Shown in pieces: positions 16,894-25,781 of a stretch of DNA of 64,000 nt; position 1 is the first letter of the stretch; every line of letters starts with the position of its first letter. Position numbers and translations under genes: made by a program. The notes beneath the pieces are model-generated. The model was given only the letters and a program-made list of their open reading frames with translations, ran no database searches and was not told the origin of the DNA. Origin of the DNA: Nocardia africana NBRC 100379. GTDB taxonomy: Bacteria > Actinomycetota > Actinomycetes > Mycobacteriales > Mycobacteriaceae. The DNA is taken from assembly GCF_001612635.1 (NCBI RefSeq), contig NZ_BDAV01000015.1, positions 1 through 64,000 of the forward strand. The letters run 5' to 3'.

Positions 16894-18939
16894 CTACACG
16901 TCGAGGAAGCGAACGTCCTTGGCATTGCGGGTGATGAAGCTGCGTCGCGCCTCGACGTCCTCGCCCATCAGCACGGAGAACAACTCGTCGGCCGCGGCCG
17001 CGTCGTCCAACGTCACCTGACGAAGCACCCGCACCGAAGGATCCATGGTGGTCTCCCACAGCTCCTTGGCGTTCATCTCGCCGAGACCCTTGTAGCGCTG
17101 GACACCGTCGTCCTTGTTGATCTTCTTTCCGGCGGCCAGACCGGCCTCCAGCAGACCGTCGCGCTCGCGGTCGGAGTAGGCGAATTCCGGCTCCGAGCGC
17201 TGCCACTTCAGCTTGTACAACGGCGGCTGCGCGAGATACACGTGACCGTGTTCGACCAGCGGGCGCATGAAGCGGAACAACAGCGTGAGCAGCAGCGTCG
17301 AGATGTGCTGGCCGTCGACGTCGGCGTCGGCCATCAGCACGATCTTGTGATACCGCAGCTTCGAGATGTCGAACTCGTCGTGGATACCGGTGCCGAAGGC
17401 GGTGATGATCGACTGGACCTCGTTGTTCTTGAGGACCTTGTCGATGCGCGCCTTCTCGACGTTGATGATCTTTCCGCGCAGCGGCAGGATCGCCTGGTAC
17501 ATCGAGTCGCGGCCGGATTTCGCCGAGCCACCGGCGGAGTCGCCCTCGACGATGTAGATCTCGGACTTGCTCGGATCCTTGGACCGGCAGTCGGCCAGCT
17601 TGCCCGGCAACCCGCCCAGATCGGTCGCGCTCTTGCGCCGGACCAGCTCACGAGCCTTGCGCGCGGCGACGCGGGCCTGCGCCGAGGACACCGCCTTCTG
17701 CACGATCGTCTTGGCATCGGCCGGATTGGCTTCGAACCAGTGCGCCAGATGTTCGTTGCAGGTGCGCTGGACGAACGACTTCACCTCGGTGTTGCCGAGC
17801 TTCGTCTTGGTCTGCCCCTCGAACTGCGGCTCACTGACCTTGACGCTCACGATGGCGGCCAGACCCTCGCGGATGTCGTCGCCGGTGAGGTTGCCGTCCT
17901 TCTCCTTGATCAGCTTCTTGTCCTTGGCGTACTTGTTGACCACGGTGGTCAACGCCGCGCGGAAGCCCTCTTCGTGGGTACCACCCTCGTGGGTGTTGAT
18001 GGTGTTGGCGAAGGTGTGGACGGATTCGGAGTACCCCGAATTCCACTGCATCGCGACCTCGAGCTCGTGGCCGGTGCCCTTGCTGGTGAACGAGACGACC
18101 GTGTTGTGGATCGGCTGCTTGGTGCGGTTGATGTGCTTGACGAAGTCCTCGAGGCCGCCCGGGTAGTGATAGGTCCGGGTCTTGACCTTGTGCTCGGGCG
18201 CGGACGCGCCTTCGTCGTGCTTGGGCGCCTCGGCGGTCTCACTGACCACCTCGTCGGTGACCTCGGCCTCGCTGACCCGCTCGTCGGTGAGCGTGATGGT
18301 CAGGCCCTTGTTCAGGAAGGCCATCTCCTGCAGCCGGCGCGAAATCGTCTCGAAGTTGTAGGTCGTGGTCTCGAAGACGTCCGGATCCGCCCAGAAGCGC
18401 TGCGTGGTGCCGGTCCGGTCGGTGGGCTCACCCTTGACCAGCTTGCCGGGCTTGGCGTCCTTGTACTCCTGGCTCCAGTGGTAGCCGTCGCGGTCGATCT
18501 CGGTCACCATCCGGCTGGACAGCGCGTTCACCACCGAGATACCGACACCGTGCAGACCACCGGATACGGCATACGCGTCCGAGTCGAACTTGCCGCCGGC
18601 GTGCAGCTGGGTCATGACGACCTCGATGGTGGGCACGCCCGTGGCGTGCATCGCCACCGGGATACCGCGGCCGTCGTCGACGACCTCGACGCCGCCGTCG
18701 GCCAGCAGGGTCACGTCGACCCGGGTGGCGTAGCCGGCCATCGCCTCGTCGACGGAGTTGTCCACAACCTCCCAGATCAGGTGGTGCAGACCGCGCTCAC
18801 CGGTGGACCCGATGTACATACCGGGGCGTTTGCGGACCGCCTCGAGTCCCTCGAGAACGGTGATGTTGGAGGCACCGTAGTCCTTGTTGCCCGCTTTCGC
18901 CTTGGACGAGCCGCTTGCGTTGGAGTCGTTGGCAGCCAC
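16894..18939 (-). CDS. gyrB: DNA gyrase subunit B
   Basis: The ATPase subunit of gyrase (681 aa). It has the GHKL ATP site (EVVDNSVDEAMAG, DDGRGIPV, GGLHGVGISVVNAL), a transducer domain, and the TOPRIM domain with EGDSAGGSAKSGRD, PLRGKIINVEKAR and DADVDGQHI for Mg2+. RYKGLGEMN near the C-terminus binds GyrA. Residues about 215-250 form an acidic insertion (EVTDEVVSETAEAPKHDEG) of a kind seen in actinobacterial GyrB and of variable length. The start is a GTG preceded by AAGGAG 12 bases away. Confidence 0.98.
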   Translation of the reverse strand: MAANDSNASGSSKAKAGNKDYGASNITVLEGLEAVRKRPGMYIGSTGERGLHHLIWEVVDNSVDEAMAGYATRVDVTLLADGGVEVVDDGRGIPVAMHATGVPTIEVVMTQLHAGGKFDSDAYAVSGGLHGVGISVVNALSSRMVTEIDRDGYHWSQEYKDAKPGKLVKGEPTDRTGTTQRFWADPDVFETTTYNFETISRRLQEMAFLNKGLTITLTDERVSEAEVTDEVVSETAEAPKHDEGASAPEHKVKTRTYHYPGGLEDFVKHINRTKQPIHNTVVSFTSKGTGHELEVAMQWNSGYSESVHTFANTINTHEGGTHEEGFRAALTTVVNKYAKDKKLIKEKDGNLTGDDIREGLAAIVSVKVSEPQFEGQTKTKLGNTEVKSFVQRTCNEHLAHWFEANPADAKTIVQKAVSSAQARVAARKARELVRRKSATDLGGLPGKLADCRSKDPSKSEIYIVEGDSAGGSAKSGRDSMYQAILPLRGKIINVEKARIDKVLKNNEVQSIITAFGTGIHDEFDISKLRYHKIVLMADADVDGQHISTLLLTLLFRFMRPLVEHGHVYLAQPPLYKLKWQRSEPEFAYSDRERDGLLEAGLAAGKKINKDDGVQRYKGLGEMNAKELWETTMDPSVRVLRQVTLDDAAAADELFSVLMGEDVEARRSFITRNAKDVRFLDV

Positions 18940-19329
18940 TGCTCGGTAGCTCTCCTTACTTGCTGATCCCTCGATGCGACGTCGGTCAACACATACAGAC
19001 CGAGCCCCGTATGGCCTCTGCTCGAGATTTCGAACTGCTCGAGAATTACGGGTCCTCGCGCGTGCTGCACGGAACGCGCCGAAGGTATCGCCGCTAGTTA
19101 CTCTTCCATCCTACTGGTACCCCCGGCACAGGATGCACCTATGACACCCCTGAGAGCGACGTGAGTGAGTGAAATCGGTCGCCGCCGGGTCCGGTTATGG
19201 GCGAACCCGCTCCCGCGAGCCTCAGCGAAAGCGACGGGCACTCGGATCCCGAGCCGGAAAGTTACGCCGATGTGGTTCGGCCGGCCCCCGGCCTCCGCAC
19301 CGGTTCCACGTGAAACTCGCCGAGCCGGA
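18940..19329. other. gap between DUF721 gene and gyrB
   Basis: About 390 bases holding the upstream region of gyrB and one parS-like site at 19302-19317. No further gene is convincing. Its length suggests that gyrB has its own promoter. Confidence 0.5.
19302..19317. promoter_or_regulatory. parS-like site
   Basis: GGTTCCACGTGAAACT matches the ParB-binding consensus TGTTTCACGTGAAACA at 13 of 16 bases, with the central CACGTGAAAC intact. It lies 12 bases before the DUF721 stop, outside coding sequence. Confidence 0.5.
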
Positions 19330-19902
19330 TCAGCCGTAGGTGTCGCGCGGGCCCCGCCCCTTGATATGCCGCTCCCCCTTGCGCCAACTCGGTGCGGCGG
19401 GACCGCTGATCTTCAGCGAGGTGACCACGCCCTGTCCGACCGCGGCATTGATCTTCGCCAGCAACTGCGACTGCAGCATGCGCAACTGAGTGGCCCAAGC
19501 CGTGGATTCGGCCTGGATGCTCAGCACGCCGTCGGTGAGCGATACCGGGTCGGCGTGTGCCGCGATGTCGTCGCCGACCACGGCCGACCACCGGCCGAAA
19601 ACCATTCCCTCGGCGACCTTCGCGGACCACCCGCGACTCTTGGCGAGCGATCCGGCCAGCGCGGACAGCAATTGCGGATCCCGGTCGTCGGGGCGCGCTC
19701 CGGACCAACCGGAGCGCCGGCGCAATGCTCGCACCCCGCCCTTACGCGGTGAGGCTCGTCCCTGGCCGACCGCCTTACCGCTGGCACGAGCCGCGGCGCG
19801 CGCCTCCTCCAGGGCACGACGAGCCAGGTCCACGCCACGCAGTTCCGGTTCGGGGCCGGTGGACGGCGAGGAGCCGCCTTCGCGCCCGGGGTCTGCGGTC
19901 AC
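19330..19902 (-). CDS. DUF721 (DciA-like) protein
   Basis: 190 residues. The N-terminal half is charged and disordered. The C-terminal domain (about 80-185) contains AKSRGWSAKVAEGMVFGRWSAVVG, then ALSIQAESTAWATQLRMLQSQL type strands and GVVTSLKISGP, the DUF721 pattern. DUF721 proteins between recF and gyrB (Rv0004 in M. tuberculosis) are related to DciA, the loader or helper of the replicative helicase DnaB in bacteria without DnaC. The GTG at 19902 has GAGAGGAG nearby, and gives the usual length. It follows recF by 41 bases. Confidence 0.85.
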   Translation of the reverse strand: MTADPGREGGSSPSTGPEPELRGVDLARRALEEARAAARASGKAVGQGRASPRKGGVRALRRRSGWSGARPDDRDPQLLSALAGSLAKSRGWSAKVAEGMVFGRWSAVVGDDIAAHADPVSLTDGVLSIQAESTAWATQLRMLQSQLLAKINAAVGQGVVTSLKISGPAAPSWRKGERHIKGRGPRDTYG

Positions 19903-19943
19903 CTTCGACTCCTCTCCCGTCCGGTCACTGCATTGCGGCAAGG

Positions 19944-21161
19944 CTAGCCGCTGGGTCCGACAACCTGCGCCCGGTGCGCATCGGGCGGCTCGGCGATGCG
20001 TGAGGTCCGCCCGTCCGCGCCGCCGTCGGTCTCGACCCGGACCGGATTGGCCTCGAGTTCCGGCGGCACATCCTCGGGCACCGCGGCCGTGATGAGCACC
20101 TGCTCGGCCCCCGCGGCCACCGCGGCCAACGCGGTGCGACGACGCCGATCCAATTCCGCGAACACATCGTCGAGCAGCAGCACCGGATCGGTTCCGGCAC
20201 TGCGCAGCAGCTCGAAGGCTCCCAATCGCAGCGCCAATGCGAACGACCACGATTCGCCATGGCTGGCAAAGCCTTTCGCGGGCGCCGAACCGAGCATCAG
20301 ATCCAGATCGTCGCGATGCGGACCGACCAGGCAGACCCCGCGCTCGAGTTCCTTACCGCGCGCGGATGCCAACTCACTCAACATATTCGCCTCCAGCGCC
20401 TCGACATCGCCGGGCTGTGGAGAACGCTGTGGATCGAGAAGTTCCTCGGGGAGTGCGGAACTGCGGTAGCGGATAGCGGCGGTCCGCGATTCCGGGGCGA
20501 TGGACCGGTAGGCCTGCTCGAGATAGGGGTGCAGTTCGTGCACCAGCCGCAGCCGCTGCGCCAGCAGTTCGGCACCGTGCGCGGCCAGATGTCCGTCCCA
20601 GACGTCGAGGGTGCTCAGTTCGGCCGGCGCGCCCGACCGCGAACGAGCTTGCCGCCCAGCGGTTTTCAACAGTGCGGAGCGCTGTCGCAGCACCCGGTCG
20701 TAATCCGAGCGCACCGCCGCCAGCCGCGGCAGCCGGGCGGTGGCCAGTTCGTCCAGGAAACGGCGGCGTTCGGACGGGTCGCCGCGGACCAGCGCCAGAT
20801 CCTCCGGCGCGAACAGCACGGTCTGGAGGATCCCGAGGATCTCACGCGTGCGGCGGACCGGTGACCGATTGATCTGAGCGCGATTGGCGGAGCCCTGATT
20901 CAACTCCACATCGATGCGCAGTTCGCGGCCACCGTTGACGACGGTGGCGCCGATCCGAGATCGCTGCTGCCCCAACCTGATCAGCGGCGCATCGCCGGCA
21001 ACCCGGTGGGAACCGAGTGTGGACAAGTAACCGACGGCCTCGACGAGATTGGTCTTTCCGTTGCCGTTCGACCCCAGGAAAACGGTTCTGCCTGTGGGTA
21101 ATTCGAGGTCGGCGTGCTCCCAGGAGCGGAAATCGCGCAGAGTCAGCGTTCGGATGTGCAT
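19944..21161 (-). CDS. recF: DNA replication and repair protein RecF
   Basis: An SMC-like ATPase (405 aa) that binds gapped DNA and helps load RecA together with RecO and RecR. It has Walker A GSNGNGKTNLVEA (30-42), an SMC-type signature region and Walker B LLLDDVFAELD near the C-terminus. The ATG at 21161 gives MHIRTLTLRDFRSW, the normal RecF N-terminus; a longer frame upstream has no family support. Part of the dnaN-recF-DUF721 run on the minus strand. Confidence 0.95.
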   Translation of the reverse strand: MHIRTLTLRDFRSWEHADLELPTGRTVFLGSNGNGKTNLVEAVGYLSTLGSHRVAGDAPLIRLGQQRSRIGATVVNGGRELRIDVELNQGSANRAQINRSPVRRTREILGILQTVLFAPEDLALVRGDPSERRRFLDELATARLPRLAAVRSDYDRVLRQRSALLKTAGRQARSRSGAPAELSTLDVWDGHLAAHGAELLAQRLRLVHELHPYLEQAYRSIAPESRTAAIRYRSSALPEELLDPQRSPQPGDVEALEANMLSELASARGKELERGVCLVGPHRDDLDLMLGSAPAKGFASHGESWSFALALRLGAFELLRSAGTDPVLLLDDVFAELDRRRRTALAAVAAGAEQVLITAAVPEDVPPELEANPVRVETDGGADGRTSRIAEPPDAHRAQVVGPSG

Positions 21162-21271
21162 GGATGAACCCGCCGTCACCAGGCACTTTGTGACGGACCG
21201 GTCGAAATGCACACGCGCCCGGGGTTTTTCACAGGTTTATCAACATCTCCACAGGTCGGGTTGAACGAGTG

Positions 21272-21306
21272 CCGCCTCGCCGGTCGTATCGTGGCCGGCG
21301 AGGCGG
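21272..21306 (-). terminator. hairpin terminator after dnaN
   Basis: A perfect 12-bp stem, CCGCCTCGCCGG (21272-21283) with CCGGCGAGGCGG (21295-21306), 21 bases past the dnaN stop. It lies before recF and may only attenuate read-through. Confidence 0.6.
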
Positions 21307-21327
21307 GGAGGATCGGAACCGAATCGA

Positions 21328-22497
21328 TCAGCCGGGCAAACGAACCGGCATCAGCAGGTAGATGTAGTTGCTCGACAGCGCCGCGAACGCACCGGACTCC
21401 GAACGCTCCGGCTCGTCGTCGGTGGTCGGGCACATCACCGCGGGACGGCTGGGTGTGGTGAAACCGAAGGTCACCCGGTCCGAATGCAGCGCCGACAGGC
21501 CGTCGTTGAGGTAACTCGGGTTGAACGCGATGGTCAGCGGCTCACCGCGGAACTCGGCCTCCAGCCATTCCTCGGCGCGACCGGCGTCGTCGCCCCCGGC
21601 CGACAGCTGCAGGCCCTGATCGGAGAACTCGAGCCGCACCTGAGCGCCGCGCTCGGCGACCAAGGCCACACGTTTGATGGCCTCGATCAGTGCGCTCACC
21701 TGCAGGGTCGCGATCGAGGTGTGTTCCTTGGGGAGCAACTGGCGGAACTTGGGGAATTCCGCGTCGAGCAGCCGTGTGGTGGTCCGGCGGCCGCCGTTGA
21801 CGATCCCCAGCAGTCCGTCGGTCCCAGTGCCGAAGGCCAGTTGGACGGGCGCGTCGGAGGCTCCGAGCGTCTTCGCCGATTCCGACAGCGTGCGCGCCGG
21901 GACCAGAACCGCGGTCTCCACATCCGGGCGACCGGGCTGCCACTCCAGATGCCGCACCGCCAGGCGGAAGCGGTCGGTGGCCGCCAGAACCACCTGGGAG
22001 CCCTCGATTTCGACGCGGATACCGGTCAGCATCGGCAGCGTGTCGTCGCGGCCGGCGGCGACGGCCACCTGGCCCACGGCCTCGGAGAACAGATCCACAC
22101 CCAGTTCGCCGGTCTGCGGCGGCAGTTCGGGCAACTGGGGATAGTCCTCGACCGGCATGGTCGGCAGCGAGAACTTGGCGCTACCACACGCGATCAGCAC
22201 CCGGGTGCCGTCGACCGAGACGTCGACCGGCTTGTTGGACAGTGCCTTGGTGATGTCGGCCAGCAGGCGGCCGGAGACCAGCACCTGTCCCGGGCCGGCC
22301 ACCTCGGCGGCGACGCGCATCTGCGCGGAGACCTCGTAGTCGAATCCGGAGACCGTGAGGCCGTCCTCGTCGGCCACCAGCAGCACACCGCCCAGGACGG
22401 GCACGGGCGGGCGAGACGGCAGGCTACGGGCAACCCAGGCGACGGATTCGGCGAAATCCTCGCGAGCGACCCGAAACTTCATACTTGCAAGCTCCAT
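21328..22497 (-). CDS. dnaN: DNA polymerase III beta sliding clamp
   Basis: The ring-shaped processivity clamp (389 aa), three related domains per subunit. Typical segments are VLGGVLLVADEDGLTVSGFDYEVSA, VSGRLLADITKALSNKPVDV, MPVEDYPQLPELP, AATDRFRLAVR, LLDAEFPKFRQLLP and the ending YIYLLMPVRLPG. The ATG at 22497 has AGAGGA upstream. A second ATG at 22482 (MKFRVAREDF) has GGAG nine bases away and is nearly as good. It faces oriC with its 5' end. Confidence 0.96.
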   Translation of the reverse strand: MELASMKFRVAREDFAESVAWVARSLPSRPPVPVLGGVLLVADEDGLTVSGFDYEVSAQMRVAAEVAGPGQVLVSGRLLADITKALSNKPVDVSVDGTRVLIACGSAKFSLPTMPVEDYPQLPELPPQTGELGVDLFSEAVGQVAVAAGRDDTLPMLTGIRVEIEGSQVVLAATDRFRLAVRHLEWQPGRPDVETAVLVPARTLSESAKTLGASDAPVQLAFGTGTDGLLGIVNGGRRTTTRLLDAEFPKFRQLLPKEHTSIATLQVSALIEAIKRVALVAERGAQVRLEFSDQGLQLSAGGDDAGRAEEWLEAEFRGEPLTIAFNPSYLNDGLSALHSDRVTFGFTTPSRPAVMCPTTDDEPERSESGAFAALSSNYIYLLMPVRLPG

Positions 22498-22853
22498 CGC
22501 TCGGTATGTCCTCTCCCAGTCTCGATCGGTCGTGATCTGTTCGGCGCCGTGGTGATCAGCGTGTTCATACAACAGCGTGGTTCGCGCGGCAATGCGGTCG
22601 CGCGGCAATGCGGTCGAAACGACTCGCCTGTACGCACCGCAGTGTGGCACAGGCGACCGACATCAAACCGTACCCGCGCGCGCGGCCGATGACTACGTCA
22701 CCCCCTCGGCCGGTGCGTCGTCCGCCGGGATGGGCCGGACCCCTCCGCTCCCTGCTTCGTTCCGATGTGGAGCGCTACGAATCGATCCGTCGGCCCCCGA
22801 GCCGAGTTTCCACACACCCTGTTTTCAAGAAGAAATCTAAAGAAGAAGAACTG

Positions 22854-22887
22854 AAGTAGTAGTAGGCACTGTGGATTCTGTGGACGG
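22854..22887 (+). promoter_or_regulatory. DnaA-trio-like tract with adjacent tandem DnaA boxes
   Basis: AAG TAG TAG TAG (22854-22865), a 4-base spacer GCAC, then two abutting boxes TGTGGATTC (22870-22878) and TGTGGACGG (22879-22887). This is the order of the basal unwinding system described in Bacillus subtilis: repeated trinucleotides read 3'-GAT-5' away from DnaA boxes. Purine triplets (GAAGAAGAA) continue to the left. Confidence 0.55.
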
Positions 22888-23069
22888 GGCCCGTCCGCCC
22901 AGCTCACGTGGCGTGGCGGCGTGGGGATGTCCGGCGGGTGACTCGAGGATGAACAGTGGGCCGCTGTGGAGGCCGCGAAACTGTTCAACGTCCATCCTCG
23001 AGCCATCCTCGAGTTCTTCCATGGCCCGAGACCTGTTGTACACACGTGTGTGCCGATCGGTGCACTACC

Positions 23070-23115
23070 GGGGGATTCCTCGAGGACCTGACAAGGAGTC
23101 CTCGAGGAATCCACA
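23070..23115. repeat. oriC palindromic repeat, copy 1
   Basis: GGATTCCTCGAGGAC (23073-23087), a 10-base spacer, then its exact inverse GTCCTCGAGGAATCC (23098-23112), ending in the DnaA-box-like ATCCACA. It matches copy 2 at 42 of 46 bases. Confidence 0.85.
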
Positions 23116-23244
23116 TGCCGATTCGGCCGTCTTCGCAGCTCGGACCCCGTGGACGAATTCGGCTGTGGGAACTGTGGACCGAGGGCTGTGAGCGAATGCG
23201 TGCACAGCTCCGGCCATCGACTGTGCGCAACCTCGAGGACAACC

Positions 23245-23290
23245 CGGGGATTCCTCGAGGACTCCACAAGGACTCCTCGAGGAATCCACA
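23245..23290. repeat. oriC palindromic repeat, copy 2
   Basis: GGATTCCTCGAGGA (23248-23261), a 12-base spacer containing CTCCACA, then TCCTCGAGGAATCC (23274-23287) and ATCCACA. The centres of the two copies are 175 bases apart. Confidence 0.85.
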
Positions 23291-23298
23291 ACACGAAA

Positions 23299-23335
23299 AA
23301 GCCGATCCACCCAGGTCAACCGGGTGGATCGGCTT
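23299..23335 (-). terminator. rho-independent terminator of dnaA
   Basis: A perfect 14-bp stem, AAGCCGATCCACCC with GGGTGGATCGGCTT, 9-base loop, followed on the minus strand by a T run. It lies 10 bases past the dnaA stop. Confidence 0.9.
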
Positions 23336-23345
23336 GTGCAGCGAT

Positions 23346-25391
23346 TCAGCGCGAGCGCTGTTTGATTCGGGCTGTGAGTTCTTGGACCTGGTCGTAGACC
23401 CGGCGGCGCTCGGTCATCTCCTTGCGGACTTTCTTCTCCGCGTACATGACCGTCGTGTGGTCGCGACCGAAGGCCTGACCGATCTTCGGCAGCGACAGGT
23501 CGGTCAGCTCCCGGCACAGATACATGGCGATCTGGCGAGCCTGGGCCAGCGGCCGGGCCTTACCGGGACCGGTCAGCTCCTCCAGCGTGGTGTTGAAGTA
23601 TTCCGCGGTCACGGCCATGATCGTCGACGCCGTGATCTCGATCGTGGTGGTGTCGGGCATCAGATCGCGCAGCACGACTTCGGCCAGCGACAGATCCAGC
23701 GGCTGCCCGTTGAGGGAGGCGAAGGCCGTCACCCGGATCAACGCGCCCTCGAGTTCCCGGATATTGCGCTCGACCCGGCTGGCGATCAGTTCCAGCACGT
23801 CGTGCGGTACATCCAGGCGATCCATCCGCGCCTTCTTGCGCAGAATCGCGATCCGGGTCTCCAGCTCCGGCGGCTGTACGTCGGTGATCAGACCCCATTC
23901 GAACCGGGTGCGCAGTCGCTCCTCGAGCGTCGCCAGTTGCTTCGGTGGCCGATCGGAGGACACCACGATCTGCTTGTTCGCGTTGTGCAGGGTGTTGAAG
24001 GTGTGGAAGAACTCCTCCTGGATACCTTCCTTACCCTCGATGAACTGGATGTCGTCCACCAGCAGGATGTCGGTCTCGCGGTAGCGCCGCTTGAACGCCA
24101 CTTTCCGGTCGTCGCGCAGACTGTTGATGAAGTCGTTGGTGAATTCCTCGGTCGAGACGTATTTGACGCGCATCCCGGGAAACAGCCGCTGGGCATAATG
24201 CCCGGCCGCGTGCAGCAGATGCGTCTTTCCCAGACCGGAAGCCCCCCACACGAACAGTGGGTTGTACGCACGGGCCGGCGCCTCGGCGATGGCGACCGCG
24301 GCCGCATGGGCGAATCGGTTCGAGGCGCCGATGACGAAGGTCTCGAAGGTGTATTTGGCGTTCAGGCTGGCCGAGGAGTTCGCGGGCGCCGGCGGCGGCG
24401 GTTCCGGCGACTTCGTGAAATACGTCGGCCAGGAGTTGCGCGCGCTCACGACCGGTTCGTCCGCGTCTTCGGCCGCGACCGGGCGCTGGCCGACCTCCGG
24501 CTCCGGCGCGAACAGCGACTCCTGTCCGGGATGTCCACCCGGCCGGGGCAGCTCCTGGTCGTGACGCAGCGGCTCGGTCTCCCGGCGCAGCGCCTCCTGG
24601 GGATGCAGTTCGTGGTCGCGGCGCAGGGTGTCCGCCTCACGCCGCAGCGAATCCGGACCGTGCAGGCCGTCCCGGCCGGGCAGGGTGTCCGGGTCCCGCC
24701 GCAGAACGTCGGCTTCGCGCCGGAGTGCGTCCGGATCGTGGCGGAAGGTCTCGGCGTCCCGGCGCAGATCATCGGGATCGCGTCGCAGACTTTCCGGATG
24801 CCGGGCCAGCGCTTCCTCGTGGAGATGCGCTTCCGGGTCCCGGCGCAGCGGGGAGGACGGCCCGAGGCTGTCCGGCAATTCCCCGGCCATCGGCGCGGAC
24901 GGATATTCACCCTGGGGATAGGCGGTCCGGGCCTGGTAGTCGGCTGGGGAAAGATAGCGTGGGGTGGGGAAATCGTCGGCGTCCGGATACTGCGGTGGCG
25001 CCGGGAAACCGACCGGTTCACGGGGCTTGTCGCGCATCCGCTCCGGGCGCGAGGTGAGGCGAGCATGGCGGGCACCGGCGCCGGGACGGTCCGGCGGCGG
25101 GTTGGCCGGCGCGGCGATCCGGACGCCCAAGCCCTCGACCTGCGGGCCCAGCCGGCGGGCCAGCGACCGCAGAATCGGCTCGCGCAGATCGCGTTCGATC
25201 GCCTCCTGGGCCAGGGAAGAGGGCACCGAGAGCAGGGCAAAGCCTTGTGCGACCGTCAGCGGCTTGACCAGGCCGAGCCACGCCTTCTGGGCGTTGGTCA
25301 CCGGCGGGATGGCTCCGTCGGTGGAGCCGGCGGTGAGCTCGGCGACCACTTCGGGCCAGACCGCGGTCAACACGTTCTGCTCGTCGTCCAC
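23346..25391 (-). CDS. dnaA: chromosomal replication initiator DnaA with expanded domain II
   Basis: The AAA+ initiator that binds DnaA boxes and opens oriC (681 aa; many DnaA proteins have 450-520). Domain I is residues 1-95. Domain II (about 95-340) is very long and holds repeats of the type LRRDPD, LRREAD and LRRDAE between 182 and 276. Domain III has Walker A GASGLGKT (383-390), Walker B DILLVDDIQF (441-450) and sensor motifs. Domain IV carries the DNA-binding signature KIGQAFGRDHTTVMYAEKKV. The start is a GTG with GGGAGG upstream. DnaA boxes upstream suggest autoregulation. Confidence 0.98.
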   Translation of the reverse strand: MDDEQNVLTAVWPEVVAELTAGSTDGAIPPVTNAQKAWLGLVKPLTVAQGFALLSVPSSLAQEAIERDLREPILRSLARRLGPQVEGLGVRIAAPANPPPDRPGAGARHARLTSRPERMRDKPREPVGFPAPPQYPDADDFPTPRYLSPADYQARTAYPQGEYPSAPMAGELPDSLGPSSPLRRDPEAHLHEEALARHPESLRRDPDDLRRDAETFRHDPDALRREADVLRRDPDTLPGRDGLHGPDSLRREADTLRRDHELHPQEALRRETEPLRHDQELPRPGGHPGQESLFAPEPEVGQRPVAAEDADEPVVSARNSWPTYFTKSPEPPPPAPANSSASLNAKYTFETFVIGASNRFAHAAAVAIAEAPARAYNPLFVWGASGLGKTHLLHAAGHYAQRLFPGMRVKYVSTEEFTNDFINSLRDDRKVAFKRRYRETDILLVDDIQFIEGKEGIQEEFFHTFNTLHNANKQIVVSSDRPPKQLATLEERLRTRFEWGLITDVQPPELETRIAILRKKARMDRLDVPHDVLELIASRVERNIRELEGALIRVTAFASLNGQPLDLSLAEVVLRDLMPDTTTIEITASTIMAVTAEYFNTTLEELTGPGKARPLAQARQIAMYLCRELTDLSLPKIGQAFGRDHTTVMYAEKKVRKEMTERRRVYDQVQELTARIKQRSR
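24564..24848 (-). repeat. degenerate short repeats encoding LRRD-type units in DnaA domain II
   Basis: This segment encodes DnaA residues 182-276, with about ten units of seven to eight residues beginning LRR, FRH, LRH or similar and followed by Asp/Glu-rich residues. The DNA copies are diverged, so this is an old expansion rather than a recent slippage. Confidence 0.7.
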
Positions 25392-25502
25392 GTATTATTT
25401 CCTCCCCGGAGCAAGTCGATAGGAGCTCCAACGGTCGGCGACCACTGACAAGCCTGGCCGTCAGCCATACGAATATGCCACTCCAGGGGTCTTTCCACAC
25501 AA

Positions 25503-25511
25503 TTATCCACA
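25503..25511 (+). promoter_or_regulatory. consensus DnaA box upstream of dnaA
   Basis: TTATCCACA, an exact match to the classical box, 112 bases upstream of the dnaA start and flanked by two weaker boxes. Confidence 0.75.
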
Positions 25512-25752
25512 GATGTGGAGAACTCGGATGATACGTGGCTTGCTGCGACAACCCCCCGGTCAGCGCTTGGACCTGCGCTTCTACAGCTATCTTCTAGCTA
25601 TGAATCGTAGTGGGTCCGCGGTGGCTGTGACAAGGGCGGTTCACGACCGCGCCGTCCGCACGGCGCGTCGCGACAGCACGGTGCGTCGCCCGGGCCGAAC
25701 GGGGCTCTCCGGCCGGCAAGCAGTGGCGGGCGTCTCATGAGGGACCCCGAGT

Positions 25753-25781
25753 TTGACCCTCTCCTGGCTGATCAGTACCCT
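25753..25781 (+). promoter_or_regulatory. candidate rpmH promoter
   Basis: TTGACC (25753-25758), a 17-base spacer, and TACCCT (25776-25781) fit a primary sigma-factor promoter of actinobacteria. It lies 180 bases upstream of rpmH and would drive rpmH-rnpA-yidD-yidC. Confidence 0.5.

Larger units (their letters stand above)
22498..23345. other. oriC: chromosomal replication origin oriC (dnaN-dnaA gap)
   Basis: 848 bases between dnaA and dnaN, the standard place of the origin in actinobacteria. TGTGGA/TCCACA cores of DnaA boxes occur at 22870, 22879, 22965, 23110, 23173, 23263 and 23285, and TTTCCACAC near 22807. An AT- and purine-rich tract (22822-22865) just left of the two tandem boxes is the likely unwinding element. 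Eight CTCGAG sites fall between 22942 and 23281. No gene is present. Confidence 0.9.

Noticed and set aside
14236..18966. A 1576-codon open frame on the plus strand opposite gyrA and gyrB
   Set aside because: It is the antisense shadow of two well-supported gyrase genes. Long stop-free antisense frames are usual in high-GC DNA, and no domain is present.
23070..23290. CRISPR or insertion-sequence ends in oriC
   Set aside because: Only two copies exist, with unequal surroundings, no transposase and no target duplication. A replication-origin element is a better explanation.
22956..25448. An 830-codon plus-strand frame across oriC and dnaA
   Set aside because: It runs through oriC repeats and opposite dnaA, and has no recognisable domain.
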